Below, one piece after another: positions 53,504 to 62,553 of a DNA stretch of 64,000 nt. Made by a program: the position numbers and the translations under genes. The DNA comes from Brucella tritici (GTDB lineage: Bacteria > Pseudomonadota > Alphaproteobacteria > Rhizobiales > Rhizobiaceae). The DNA lies in the NCBI RefSeq assembly GCF_008932295.1, contig NZ_WBWA01000019.1, forward strand, positions 1-64,000, read 5' to 3'. The notes under the pieces are model-generated. The model was given only the letters and a program-made list of their open reading frames with translations. It had not been told where the DNA came from and did no database searches. How positions within the stretch are numbered: position 1 is the first letter of the stretch; the number at the start of each line of letters is the position of its first letter.

Positions 53504-53854
53504 TTAGGCCGCATGAACCGTGCGGCTATCGTCTGGCGCCTCGCTTCGCTCATCCAGGCCGTAGTCGCGCATGACGCTTGCTACACGTAAACGGTAGTTT
53601 TCAAAAACGCCATTGCGTCCCTGGCCCTGCGCTACCCGATGAGACGGCAGGTTGCGCCATTCGCGTACAGCATCTTCGTCGCGCCAAAACGAGAGCGAAA
53701 GCAATTTGTCGGGATCGGTCAGGCTCTGAAAACGTTCGATCGACAGGAAACCGTCAATCCTGGAAAGATCTTCGCGCAGGCCTGCGGCAATATCGAGATA
53801 CTGTTCGCGTCTGTCGCCATCGGCAGGCCAGACTTCGAATATGACGGCAATCAT
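53504..53854 (-). CDS. antibiotic biosynthesis monooxygenase (ABM) domain protein
   Basis: A 116-aa ferredoxin-like ABM-fold protein. The sequence [33 protein letters not shown] and [20 protein letters not shown] matches the family, which includes small heme- and quinone-handling or monooxygenase-like proteins; the substrate is unknown. Its start overlaps the stop of the NIPSNAP gene by ATGA (53851-53854), so the two are translated together. A divergent ArsR-like gene next to the pair suggests a common regulator. Confidence 0.85.
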   Translation of the reverse strand: MIAVIFEVWPADGDRREQYLDIAAGLREDLSRIDGFLSIERFQSLTDPDKLLSLSFWRDEDAVREWRNLPSHRVAQGQGRNGVFENYRLRVASVMRDYGLDERSEAPDDSRTVHAA

Positions 53855-54180
53855 GGCTTGATGAACTCCCCATGCGGTGCGGATTGGAGTTTAAGGAAGA
53901 TGCGGTCCTCGGATCGGATGAATTGTTCGCGGCGTGCAAATTCATAATTCTCGCGTCCCAGCGGATCTGCGGCGAGCCGTGCGCGATATGCTTCATACGC
54001 GGCAAGACTTTCGATTGAATAGACGCCGTAGGCCGTGGTTGAAGAACCTTCATGCGGCCCGAAATAGCCGATGAGATCAGCGCCGCAGCGCGGGATGGCC
54101 TTTCCCCAATTGCGCGCATATTCTGCAAAGGCATCCGCTTTGAACGGGTCGATCTGATAGCGGATGAAACAGGTAATCAT
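53851..54180 (-). CDS. NIPSNAP family protein
   Basis: A 109-aa NIPSNAP-like dimeric alpha-beta barrel protein. The recognisable segments are [41 protein letters not shown] and the [18 protein letters not shown] helix. The biochemical role of the family is not settled. The ATG at 54180 is chosen over 54201 because AGGAG lies 6 nt before it. It heads a two-gene unit with the ABM gene and is divergent from the ArsR-like gene. Confidence 0.85.
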   Translation of the reverse strand: MITCFIRYQIDPFKADAFAEYARNWGKAIPRCGADLIGYFGPHEGSSTTAYGVYSIESLAAYEAYRARLAADPLGRENYEFARREQFIRSEDRIFLKLQSAPHGEFIKP

Positions 54181-54203
54181 GCGTGTCTCCTTGAAATGCA
54201 TGT

Positions 54204-54260
54204 CTTCGATGCTGACAATGTAACAATTGAAATGCCTTCATAGTTCGGTTAGCATCGAAG
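54204..54260. promoter_or_regulatory. candidate operator: 10-bp inverted repeat
   Basis: CTTCGATGCT (54204-54213) and AGCATCGAAG (54251-54260) are perfect inverted repeats 37 bp apart, extended by GT after one mismatch. They lie between the divergent NIPSNAP and ArsR-like genes; the right arm abuts the ArsR-like start codon. Confidence 0.5.
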
Positions 54261-54261
54261 T

Positions 54262-54951
54262 ATGAAAGATGGTCCGATCATAGCTTCCGTTGCAGCACTC
54301 CTCGGTGATCCGGCTCGTGCAAACATGCTCACGGCACTGATGGATGGACGCGCGCTGACTGTCAGTGAACTTGCATCAGCCGCAGGTGTGACGCTGCAAA
54401 CCGCCAGCGGACATCTTGCAAAGCTCGATGCGGCCAATTTGCTGGTTGCGGAGAAGCAGGGGCGGCACCGCTATTTCCGGCTTTCTGGAACAGATGTGGC
54501 GCAGGTCCTCGAGGGGCTTATGGGCCTCGCGCAACGCACTGGCGCTGTGCGGGTGCGGACCGGCCCGAAAGATCAGGCGCTGCGCAAGGCACGCATCTGC
54601 TATGACCATCTGGCCGGTGAGCGCGGCGTGGAAATGCTCGATGCCTCGCATCGGCTTGGGCTGATTGTTGATGACAATGAGCCGGTGCTGACAGAAAAGG
54701 GCAAGTCGTTTTTCAGTTGCCTTGGCGTTGATGTGACCACTCTGGAGCAGGGCAAGCGCCCGGTCTGTCGTCACTGCCTCGACTGGAGTGAACGTCGCAA
54801 CCATCTGGGCGGAGCGCTCGGTGCAGCGCTGTTGAACCATTTCATTTCAAAGGGCTGGGCACGCCGCGAGGCGGGGCGTGTCATCGCGTTCTCGCCAAAA
54901 GGTGCGCAAGCATTCTCACGCACGTTTGAGCTGGCTGGCCAGATTACGTGA
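54262..54951 (+). CDS. ArsR-like winged-helix transcriptional regulator
   Basis: A 229-aa regulator with an N-terminal ArsR-type winged helix (LGDPARANMLTALMDGRALT, then SELASAAGVTLQTASGHLAK and the wing KQGRHRYFRL). A C-terminal region of about 120 residues contains CRHCLDWSERRNHLGGALGA, typical of a longer ArsR subfamily whose ligand is unknown. It lacks the classic metal-binding ELCVCDL motif, so it is probably not a metal sensor. It is divergent from the NIPSNAP/ABM pair and probably controls it and itself. Confidence 0.88.
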   Translation: MKDGPIIASVAALLGDPARANMLTALMDGRALTVSELASAAGVTLQTASGHLAKLDAANLLVAEKQGRHRYFRLSGTDVAQVLEGLMGLAQRTGAVRVRTGPKDQALRKARICYDHLAGERGVEMLDASHRLGLIVDDNEPVLTEKGKSFFSCLGVDVTTLEQGKRPVCRHCLDWSERRNHLGGALGAALLNHFISKGWARREAGRVIAFSPKGAQAFSRTFELAGQIT

Positions 54952-54974
54952 CCTGAACAGCCAGCATTATGTTG

Positions 54975-55595
54975 TTAATGCTGTGTGGCTGCGGCCGCTG
55001 CCTCGTCCAGTTCCGTGGCGCGCTTCATGGCGGGACGATCTTTTAGTCGGTCCCAATAGGCGACGAACGCTCCTCTGGCCGGCAACGTGCCGAAGCGCAG
55101 GCCCCAGCCGATGTGCGAGCCGACATAAACATCAGCTGCCGTGAAGCGGTCACCAGTGATGTATGGATGGCGCGAAACCGCTTTCTCCAATGTGTTGACC
55201 ACTGTATCGTAATTGCCGTAGCCGACCATTCCCTGCTTGTCTGTGGGGATTTCAAAGCCAAGCGCATGGTTGGACAAGGCGGCTTCCACGGGACCTGACG
55301 TAAAGAACAGCCAACGGAAGAAATCCGCGCGCTCATTGGGGTGCGGCGCCAGGCCAGCTTCCGGAAACGTCATTGCGAGATAAGCGCAGATTGCGGCTAC
55401 TTCCGTCACCACCGCATCGCCATGGCGCAGGGCGGGAACTTTGCCCATCGGATTGATTGTGCAGTAGTCAGGTCCCTTCATCGGAGGGCCGAAATCCAGA
55501 ATTTCCACATCATAGGGTTTGCCGATCTCTTCCAGCATCCAGCGCGCAATACGTCCGCGCGACATCGGGTTGGTATAGAGCTTCAACTCAGCCAT
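54975..55595 (-). CDS. glutathione S-transferase family protein
   Basis: A 206-aa cytosolic GST. The thioredoxin-like N-terminal domain shows LKLYTNPMSRGRIARWMLEE and NPMGKVPALRHGDAVVTEVA with the cis-Pro. The helical C-terminal domain has GDRFTAADVYVGSHIGWGL. The ATG at 55595 is chosen over 55778 because GGGAGG lies 7 nt upstream and the fold begins here. The serine in MSRG may be the catalytic residue. The substrate is unknown. It lies downstream of icd but behind the icd terminator. Confidence 0.9.
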   Translation of the reverse strand: MAELKLYTNPMSRGRIARWMLEEIGKPYDVEILDFGPPMKGPDYCTINPMGKVPALRHGDAVVTEVAAICAYLAMTFPEAGLAPHPNERADFFRWLFFTSGPVEAALSNHALGFEIPTDKQGMVGYGNYDTVVNTLEKAVSRHPYITGDRFTAADVYVGSHIGWGLRFGTLPARGAFVAYWDRLKDRPAMKRATELDEAAAAATQH

Positions 55596-55650
55596 TTCAT
55601 CCTCCCTGTAAGCGGTGGCAGGATGCGCTTTTTCCCTTGAAAAGGAAATG

Positions 55651-55681
55651 AAAAAACCCGGCAGCGGTGCTGCCGGGTTTT
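55651..55681 (-). terminator. rho-independent terminator of icd
   Basis: Read on the minus strand, AAAACCCGGCAGC pairs with GCTGCCGGGTTTT over 13 bp and a T-run of six follows. It lies between icd and the GST gene. Confidence 0.92.
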
Positions 55682-55711
55682 CCATGTCGACAATAAAAGT
55701 CGAAGATTTTA

Positions 55712-56926
55712 TCAGACGGCCATGGCCTTCTGGAGGTTCTCGTCGATCTTGTCGAGGAAGCCGGTGGTCGAAAGCCAAGGCTGATCCGGACCGATGAGCA
55801 GGGCCAGATCCTTGGTCATGAAGCCGCTTTCGACGGTGTCCACGCAGACCTTTTCCAGCGTGTCAGCAAAGCGCTTCAGCTCGGCATTGTCGTCGAGCTT
55901 GGCGCGATGCGCCAGACCGCGGGTCCAGGCGAAGATCGAAGCGATCGAGTTGGTCGAGGTTTCCTCGCCCTTCTGATGCTGGCGGTAGTGACGGGTCACG
56001 GTGCCGTGTGCGGCTTCAGCTTCAACCGTCTTGCCATCCGGCGTCATCAGAACCGAGGTCATCAGGCCGAGAGAGCCGAAGCCCTGAGCCACGATGTCCG
56101 ACTGCACGTCGCCGTCGTAGTTCTTGCAAGCCCATACATAACCGCCGGACCACTTGAGAGCCGAAGCCACCATGTCGTCGATGAGGCGGTGTTCGTACCA
56201 GATCTTTGCAGCCTTGAACTTGTCTGCGAATTCGGTCTGGTAGACTTCTTCGAAGATGTCCTTGAAGCGACCGTCATAGGCCTTCAGGATGGTGTTCTTG
56301 GTCGAGAGATAGACCGGGTAGTTGCGCTGTAAGCCGTAATTCAACGAAGCGCGTGCAAATTCGCGGATCGATTCGTCGAGATTGTACATGGCCATTGCCA
56401 CGCCAGCCGACGGAGCCTGATAGACTTCGTGTTCGATGGTTTCGCCGTCTTCACCGACGAACTTGATCGAAAGCGTGCCCTTGCCGGGGAACTTGAAATC
56501 GGTCGCGCGGTACTGGTCGCCGAAAGCATGACGGCCAACGATGATCGGCTGGGTCCAGCCCGGCACGAGACGCGGAACGTTTTTGCAGATGATAGGCTCG
56601 CGGAAGATCACGCCGCCGAGAATGTTGCGGATGGTGCCGTTAGGCGACTTCCACATCTTCTTGAGTTTGAACTCTTCAACGCGCGCTTCGTCAGGGGTGA
56701 TGGTCGCGCACTTTACGCCGACGCCATATTCCTTGATAGCGTTGGCTGCATCGATGGTGACCTGGTCATTGGTCGCATCGCGGTTTTCAACCGACAGATC
56801 GTAATATTTCAGATCGACGTCGAGATAGGGATGGATCAGCTTGTCCTTGATGAACTGCCAGATAATGCGGGTCATCTCGTCGCCGTCGAGTTCAACGACT
56901 GGGTTCGCAACCTTGATTTTTGCCAT
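55712..56926 (-). CDS. icd: NADP-dependent isocitrate dehydrogenase
   Basis: Isocitrate dehydrogenase (404 aa) makes 2-oxoglutarate and NADPH in the TCA cycle. It is of the eukaryote-like homodimeric type [22 protein letters not shown], then [20 protein letters not shown] with the isocitrate-binding residues, [20 protein letters not shown] for the metal, and [20 protein letters not shown] for NADP. The ATG at 56926 follows the usual start MAKIKV; an upstream start at 56971 adds residues unlike the family. Confidence 0.97.
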   Translation of the reverse strand: MAKIKVANPVVELDGDEMTRIIWQFIKDKLIHPYLDVDLKYYDLSVENRDATNDQVTIDAANAIKEYGVGVKCATITPDEARVEEFKLKKMWKSPNGTIRNILGGVIFREPIICKNVPRLVPGWTQPIIVGRHAFGDQYRATDFKFPGKGTLSIKFVGEDGETIEHEVYQAPSAGVAMAMYNLDESIREFARASLNYGLQRNYPVYLSTKNTILKAYDGRFKDIFEEVYQTEFADKFKAAKIWYEHRLIDDMVASALKWSGGYVWACKNYDGDVQSDIVAQGFGSLGLMTSVLMTPDGKTVEAEAAHGTVTRHYRQHQKGEETSTNSIASIFAWTRGLAHRAKLDDNAELKRFADTLEKVCVDTVESGFMTKDLALLIGPDQPWLSTTGFLDKIDENLQKAMAV

Positions 56927-57058
56927 GGATGAAGCCTCTTTTTCAATACGTCGCGCCCGTATAGCACTCACGGCGAATAAGGCAAAGCGTAAGAGGCTTA
57001 TTCTTTGGCCTATAGGTGAAATTGGCAGTCAAAAAATTGGGAAGGAGACTGATTTGGG

Positions 57059-57469
57059 TCAGGCAGCGCGATGCGTTGCCGTCTCGCCATTGCGCGGCTT
57101 CTTCCAGCTCTCCTGCTGCAGGCGGTAATTGTCCTGTTCGCGTGCCAAAATGGCATCGGCGTCGAGCGCGGAAATGGCGGCTGCCTTGTCGGTCGGCACG
57201 AGGCCGCTCAGTTGCAGCGAGAGATAGCGCCCACAGCAGACGCGCAGGAACGAGGCAAAATTGTCGAGGTCGTGGCCTTCCTCGCGAGATTCACCGTAGA
57301 GTTTTCCGATAAGGCGGCTCACGCTGAGACTGTCTCGGGAAGCAACATCCTCCAGTGTCCACCAGAAGAAGTTTTCAAGTCGGACGCTGGTGACAACGCC
57401 ATCAATGCGCAGAGAGCGCGTCACGCTCTGCCAGAGTTCTGGATTGGCACCGATGAACAATCTGCACAT
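57059..57469 (-). CDS. ribbon-helix-helix domain protein
   Basis: A 136-aa protein whose first 90 residues match the RHH_4 family, a compact DNA-binding fold common in alphaproteobacteria. The core reads RSLRIDGVVTSVRLENFFWW then LEDVASRDSLSVSRLIGKLY. The C-terminal 40 residues are polar and variable. GGGAG precedes the ATG. Its targets are unknown. It lies between the DJ-1/PfpI gene and icd on the same strand. Confidence 0.82.
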   Translation of the reverse strand: MCRLFIGANPELWQSVTRSLRIDGVVTSVRLENFFWWTLEDVASRDSLSVSRLIGKLYGESREEGHDLDNFASFLRVCCGRYLSLQLSGLVPTDKAAAISALDADAILAREQDNYRLQQESWKKPRNGETATHRAA

Positions 57470-57519
57470 GATTTTCTCCCGGATGAAGCTCTCCGGATAG
57501 TTTTGCGCAATATGAAGCT

Positions 57520-57546
57520 GCCTGCAACCGGATGATGGTTGCAGGC
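57520..57546 (-). terminator. hairpin after the DJ-1/PfpI gene
   Basis: GCCTGCAACC and GGTTGCAGGC form a perfect 10-bp stem around a 7-nt loop. It lies just after the PfpI stop on the minus strand. No T-run follows, so terminator strength is uncertain. Confidence 0.5.
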
Positions 57547-57560
57547 AAGATCAAGTCGGC

Positions 57561-58145
57561 TCAAGCGTGCGTGATCCTGGTGCCCAGCACAGTAAGGAAC
57601 TGTGACAGCCATGCAGGATGGGCGGGCCATGCGGGCGACGTGACCAGATTGCCATCCGTAACCGCCTGATCGACCGGAATATCGGCATAGGTGCCACCGG
57701 CAAGCTCAACTTCTGGACGGCAGGCTGGATAGGCAGAGCAAGTTCGACCTTCCAGAACGCGTGCTGCGGCCAGCAATTGCGCGCCGTGGCAGACTGCGGC
57801 AACAGGCTTGTTTGCTTCGAAGAAGTGCTTCACCACAGCGATAACCTTGTCATCGAGGCGCAGATATTCCGGTGCCCGGCCACCGGGAATGACAAGTGCG
57901 TCATAGCTCTCCGGTTTCACCTCGGCGAAGGTCGCGTTCAGCGTGAAGTTATGACCCGGCTTTTCCGTATAGGTCTGATGGCCCTCGAAGTCGTGAATGG
58001 CTGTCGCGATATGATCGCCAGCCTTCTTGCCGGGGCAGACCGCATGAACCGTGTGGCCAACCGTCAAAAGTGTCTGGAACGGGACCATAGTTTCATAGTC
58101 TTCACCAAAGTCGCCGCAAAGCATGAGTATCTTCTTACCGGACAT
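57561..58145 (-). CDS. DJ-1/PfpI family protein
   Basis: A 194-aa class I glutamine amidotransferase-like protein of the DJ-1/PfpI group, which includes proteases, chaperones and glyoxalase or deglycase-type enzymes. The nucleophile-elbow Cys is in AVCHGAQLL, and the N-terminal Glu is in [13 protein letters not shown]. The ATG at 58145 is chosen because GGGAGG lies 7 nt upstream. A hairpin follows its stop. Activity cannot be assigned more closely. Confidence 0.87.
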   Translation of the reverse strand: MSGKKILMLCGDFGEDYETMVPFQTLLTVGHTVHAVCPGKKAGDHIATAIHDFEGHQTYTEKPGHNFTLNATFAEVKPESYDALVIPGGRAPEYLRLDDKVIAVVKHFFEANKPVAAVCHGAQLLAAARVLEGRTCSAYPACRPEVELAGGTYADIPVDQAVTDGNLVTSPAWPAHPAWLSQFLTVLGTRITHA

Positions 58146-58322
58146 TGTTTCCTCCCTTGAACGTGTATCTGGTGGCAACAGTCTGGCACGAGTGGGCAGC
58201 AAATAGGTGTTATCGGGCTACTACACAGGCTTTTCCGTAAAACACGTAAGGGGAATCTTTGCGATTCTGCATCAATTATGTAAGGGAAACGCCACGATAC
58301 GATAGCGAATGCGGAAGAGATC

Positions 58323-59168
58323 ATGGCAGGAACAGATAAACAGCGCCCCTTTATCGCGGAAGGACCGGCAATTGTGCTGGTGGAGCCGCAATTGCCGGAG
58401 AATATCGGCATGGTGGCGCGCGCCATGGCGAATTTTGGTCTGGCTGAACTGCGTCTCGTTAATCCGCGCGAGGAGTTTCCAAGCGAAAAGGCGAGGGCAG
58501 CAGCCAGCAAGGCCGACCATGTGATCGACAATGCGGTGGTCTATGACGACCTGCCGTCGGCTATTGCCGATCTCAATTTCGTCTATGCGACGACGGCACG
58601 CGAACGCGATGGCTTCAAACAGGTTCGCAGCGCTGTGGAAGCAGGTGGCGAATTGCGCCGTCGTTTCAGGACTGGCGAGAAGACCGGCATCATGTTTGGT
58701 CGCGAACGCTTCGGTCTCAGTAATGAGGAAGTCGGGCTGGCGGACGAACTGGTGACGTTTCCGGTCAACCCGGCCTTCGCATCGCTGAATATCGCCCAAG
58801 CCGTTTTGCTGATGTCTTATGAATGGATGAAGTCGGGTCTTGAGACGGAAACGGAAACCGTGTTCCGTGGACCAGAGCTTGAGATGGCACCGAAGCAGGA
58901 GTTGCAGGGACTCTTCAATCATCTCGAAGAAGCCCTTGATGTCAGAGGGTATTTCCGCCCGGAAGCCCGCAAGGAAATCATGGTCAACAATCTGCGGGCT
59001 GTGCTGACGCGCGCCGGCTTCGCATCCGCAGAGCTGAAACTGTTACGCGGTGTTGTTACGTCTCTTGACGTGTTCACACCGAAGAAGCCGCGTGGCTCGG
59101 GTGCCCCGGAAGGACGTGCGCGCAAGCCTGCGAGCGAAGCTCCGGCAATGAAGGACAAGGACGAATGA
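58323..59168 (+). CDS. trmJ: tRNA/rRNA methyltransferase, TrmJ family
   Basis: A 281-aa SPOUT methyltransferase that uses SAM. TrmJ of E. coli methylates the ribose at position 32 of some tRNAs; the target here is inferred. The motifs [34 protein letters not shown] and [17 protein letters not shown] are intact, and a basic tail follows. The stop overlaps the murI start by ATGA, so the two are co-translated. Confidence 0.9.
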   Translation: MAGTDKQRPFIAEGPAIVLVEPQLPENIGMVARAMANFGLAELRLVNPREEFPSEKARAAASKADHVIDNAVVYDDLPSAIADLNFVYATTARERDGFKQVRSAVEAGGELRRRFRTGEKTGIMFGRERFGLSNEEVGLADELVTFPVNPAFASLNIAQAVLLMSYEWMKSGLETETETVFRGPELEMAPKQELQGLFNHLEEALDVRGYFRPEARKEIMVNNLRAVLTRAGFASAELKLLRGVVTSLDVFTPKKPRGSGAPEGRARKPASEAPAMKDKDE

Positions 59169-60001
59169 AAAACGCACCCGCAGTGAGCTTTTCCGCCATG
59201 CTTTCCCCCGACGCCGAAAGACCCATTCTGGTTTTCGACAGCGGTATCGGAGGGTTGACGGTTTTGCGCGAAGCGCGGGTGCTTATGCCGGATCGACGCT
59301 TCGTCTACGTTGCCGACAATGCCGGGTTCCCCTATGGCGGATGGGAAGAGGATGCGTTGAGGGAGCGGATTGTCGAACTGTTCGGCAAGCTCATCGCCGC
59401 CTATGATCCCGAAATCGCGGTCATTGCCTGCAATACGGCTTCCACGCTGGTGCTGGATGACTTACGGCAAGCCTATCCTTCGGTGCCGTTTGTCGGCACG
59501 GTGCCGGCAATCAAGCCCGCTGCCGAAAGAACATCGTCCGGGCTTGTTTCCGTGCTGGCGACCCCCGGTACTGTCAGGCGTGCTTATACGCGTGATCTCA
59601 TTCAATCTTTCGCGTCCCAGTGCCATGTTCGTCTCGTCGGTGCCGATCAGCTTGCGGCGGTAGCGGAAGCGCATATTCGTGGCGAGAAGATCGATGAGGC
59701 GCTGGTTGTGGACCAGATTGCCCCGTGCTTTATTGAGCAGGATGGCAGCCGCACCGACATTGTCGTTCTGGCCTGCACGCACTATCCGTTCCTTGCGAAT
59801 GTATTTCGCCGTCTGGCGCCATGGCCGGTTGACTGGCTCGACCCTGCGGAAGCGATCGCCCGGCGTACTGTCTCTCTGCTGAAACCACGCCGTCCCGCTG
59901 AAGAACTGCATCATCACAACGATCTGGCGGTCGTAACATCCCAGAATCCGGACTATGCAATCCGCAGGCTTATGCAGGGCTTCGGTCTGCATTTTGCTTG
60001 A
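59165..60001 (+). CDS. murI: glutamate racemase
   Basis: Makes D-glutamate for peptidoglycan. The protein is 278 aa. The two catalytic cysteines are in ACNTASTLV and ACTHYPFL, and the substrate-binding [10 protein letters not shown] and NAGFPYGGW segments are intact. The start overlaps the trmJ stop by ATGA. A 7-bp inverted repeat (CGATCAT/ATGATCG, 60041-60058) lies downstream, before the aldo/keto reductase gene. Confidence 0.96.
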   Translation: MKNAPAVSFSAMLSPDAERPILVFDSGIGGLTVLREARVLMPDRRFVYVADNAGFPYGGWEEDALRERIVELFGKLIAAYDPEIAVIACNTASTLVLDDLRQAYPSVPFVGTVPAIKPAAERTSSGLVSVLATPGTVRRAYTRDLIQSFASQCHVRLVGADQLAAVAEAHIRGEKIDEALVVDQIAPCFIEQDGSRTDIVVLACTHYPFLANVFRRLAPWPVDWLDPAEAIARRTVSLLKPRRPAEELHHHNDLAVVTSQNPDYAIRRLMQGFGLHFA

Positions 60002-60077
60002 GCCCACGTTCTTAAAGCCTTGAATTTTCCAGTTATGTAGCGATCATGTCGATGATCGTTTCATAGGGGAAGATGCA

Positions 60078-60921
60078 ATGACCGGAACCATACCACAGAT
60101 CACCCTGCCTTCGGGCCAGACGGTTCCAGCGCTCGGGCAGGGCACCTGGTATATGGGTGAGGACAGCACGCAACGCCGCTATGAAATCGAAGCACTGAGA
60201 AGCGGTATCGATCTCGGGATGACGCTGATCGATACCGCAGAAATGTACGCTGACGGTGAGGCGGAAGATGTTGTCGGTGAAGTCATCACGGGCCGTCGTG
60301 ACGACGTGTTTATCGTCAGCAAGGTATTGCCGTTCAATGCGTCACGGAAGGGAACAATCGAGGCCTGCGAGAAGTCTGGAGCGCCTTCGCACTGATCATA
60401 TAGATCTGTATCTGCTGCACTGGCGTGGGCGATATCCGGTTGAAGAGACTATCGCGGCATTTGAAGAACTGCAGCATGCCGGAAAAATCGGCGGCTGGGG
60501 CGTCAGCAATTTCGATACGGATGATATGAAAGAACTGGTCGGTATGACAGGCGGCAAGGCCGTTGCCACGAACCAGATACTTTATAATCTGACGCGACGC
60601 GGCCCGGAATTCGACCTGATGCCATGGTGTGCCGAGCGCAAAACTCCGCTGATGGCTTATTCGCCTATTGAGCAAGGTCGCTTGCTGGGCAGTCCCGTAC
60701 TGGCAGAAATTGCAAGCGAGACCGGAGGGACAGCGGTTTCCGTCGCGCTCGCCTGGACGATACGGGACGGCAATGTCATAGCAATTCCAAAATCATCCAA
60801 CCTGCATCATGTGCGAGACAATAGAAAAGCCGCAGAGTTGCGGCTTTCCGAGGACCAATTGAAACGTCTCGATCAAGCTTTCGCACGGCCGTCCCGAAAG
60901 ACGGCGTTGGAAATGCTGTAA
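60078..60921 (+). pseudogene. aldo/keto reductase, frameshifted
   Basis: The gene for an NADPH-dependent aldo/keto reductase is split by a frameshift near 60372. The first part (60078-60395) reads [30 protein letters not shown] and SKVLPFNAS up to ACEK; its frame then runs to TGA. The downstream part continues in another frame from [17 protein letters not shown] to 60921. Together they contain all four catalytic residues (Asp, Tyr, Lys, His). Two missing bases (GAG then A, where GAG-xxA-AGT is expected) or one extra base would explain it. It may be a sequencing error or a true inactive gene. Confidence 0.88.
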
Positions 60922-60942
60922 TCATTCTTTTCCACGCATGTC

Positions 60943-60980
60943 GTGCTCCCAAAACCGGTTTTCATTTTTGGGAGACACGC
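60943..60980. repeat. dispersed palindromic repeat copy
   Basis: TCCCAAAA (60947-60954) and TTTTGGGA (60966-60973) are inverted arms around CCGGTTTTCA, with GTGC and ACACGC at the outside. The AAAACCGGTT core matches the perfect copy at 3712-3756. It lies between convergent genes. Confidence 0.65.
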
Positions 60981-60981
60981 T

Positions 60982-61518
60982 CTAACCCGCTTCCTTCTGA
61001 CGAGTATCCTTCTTTGCCTGAGCGACGCTGGCGGCCTTCCGGAGCCGTCCACGTTCCGCCGGACGGACAAGGCTGTCATATTTTTCGTTCGGGATGTTGC
61101 GCATGCCGTTCAGCGCATGGCGCGTGTTGAAATCCTTGCCCTTCTTTTCGTTGGCTTCTTTGGTCGCAAGCGCTTTTCGGGCATTGGCGATCAGCTCGGC
61201 GCTTGCCGACATGCGGCGTCTACGTTCAACTTCGGTGTTGATGCGACGCACCGCCATAGCCAGAACGGAAACTTTCAGATGCGAACCTTCGTCCGCCTTG
61301 GACGGAGACGCGCCGCGAGCGGCTCCCTTTCCGCGCATTTCGCGTCTGCGCTGGTGAGCCTGATCTTTCGCCTTCTTGCGGCGTTCGCGGATCAGTTTCG
61401 CCAGATGGGAAAGCTCCTCGTCGGGAACGTTCTGCAAAAAGGGGTGGTGTGATTTTTCCACCAACTCTTTTTCGTCGGCATTGAGAGCACGGGCTTCCTG
61501 CTTCTTGGTGACGGCCAT
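60982..61518 (-). CDS. hypothetical basic protein
   Basis: A 178-aa soluble protein that I can place in no named family. It is rich in Lys and Arg with long predicted helices (LSHLAKLIRERRKKAKDQAH; RRINTEVERRRRMSASAELI) and could bind nucleic acid. AAAGGA precedes the ATG. It resembles proteins often annotated as hypothetical in Rhizobiales. It is convergent with the aldo/keto reductase and upstream of the iron permease-like gene on the same strand. Confidence 0.65.
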   Translation of the reverse strand: MAVTKKQEARALNADEKELVEKSHHPFLQNVPDEELSHLAKLIRERRKKAKDQAHQRRREMRGKGAARGASPSKADEGSHLKVSVLAMAVRRINTEVERRRRMSASAELIANARKALATKEANEKKGKDFNTRHALNGMRNIPNEKYDSLVRPAERGRLRKAASVAQAKKDTRQKEAG

Positions 61519-61596
61519 GGGACATCCTTTCTGCTAACGATGAAATTTCTCCCGTAGAGATATAGGCCTGAGTGGCAATCCGGGAAGATGGCCTCC

Positions 61597-61971
61597 CTAT
61601 TCCGGATTGTTGGTCGAGGTTGTTTCGCTTTGTGCTTCAAGGTGCTTCAAAATCGCCTTCAATTTGTCGAGCGGCAGATGTTCCGCACCAATCGTCTCGC
61701 TCTTGGTTGTTGAGACGATGTTCAGAATTTCATCGAGTTTTGCCTGTGTCGCGCTCGCTTCGCGATTCTGTGCGTTCTGGATCAGAAACACCATCAGGAA
61801 GGTGACGATGGTAGTCGATGTATTCACCACCAGTTGCCACGTGTCGGAGAAACTGAATAAAGGTCCGCTGATACCCCATAAGAGGATGAACAAGGTTGCC
61901 ATCACGAATGCCAGATAATGACCTGCAAGTTCGGCAGCTTTTTCGCTAAGCTTTGTAAAAAACTGTGACAC
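61597..61971 (-). CDS. low-affinity iron permease-like protein
   Basis: A 124-aa membrane protein of the low-affinity iron permease-like family (PF04120), whose bacterial members are small and not proven to carry iron. Two hydrophobic spans lie at about residues 18-40 and 45-66, followed by LIQNAQNREASATQAKLDEI, the typical end of the second span, and a cytoplasmic tail. A GTG start at 61971 is chosen: GGGAGG lies 5 nt upstream, and a promoter at 61997-62022 excludes the longer start at 62076. An EcfG-type promoter predicts general stress control. Confidence 0.8.
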   Translation of the reverse strand: MSQFFTKLSEKAAELAGHYLAFVMATLFILLWGISGPLFSFSDTWQLVVNTSTTIVTFLMVFLIQNAQNREASATQAKLDEILNIVSTTKSETIGAEHLPLDKLKAILKHLEAQSETTSTNNPE

Positions 61972-61996
61972 CGCAACCTCCCAACGACAGGCGGGA

Positions 61997-62022
61997 AACG
62001 TTTGATGGAGGCGTGGGGTTCC
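61997..62022 (-). promoter_or_regulatory. EcfG-type promoter of the iron permease-like gene
   Basis: On the minus strand GGAAC (62022-62018) and CGTT (62000-61997) are separated by 17 nt, a perfect match to the EcfG consensus. The start codon at 61971 lies 26 nt beyond the CGTT box. Confidence 0.7.
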
Positions 62023-62040
62023 GTAATTGCATAGACATGC

Positions 62041-62066
62041 GGAACTTTCAGGCGCCGGTCGACGTT
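62041..62066 (+). promoter_or_regulatory. EcfG-type promoter of the downstream unknown gene
   Basis: GGAAC (62041-62045) and CGTT (62063-62066) are separated by 17 nt. It lies 31 nt before the 62098 start and is back to back with the minus-strand promoter at 61997-62022. Confidence 0.7.
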
Positions 62067-62094
62067 TGATCTGCATAGAAAACGCGGAGGTTAA

Positions 62095-62460
<366 letters not shown>

Positions 62461-62553
62461 ACGACGGTTTTGAGCAAGAAGCCGGGCTATTCACCCGGCT
62501 TCTGACGTTGTTCAGGAAATGAGTCCTATAAAGGGCATATCCATCTGAAAATA

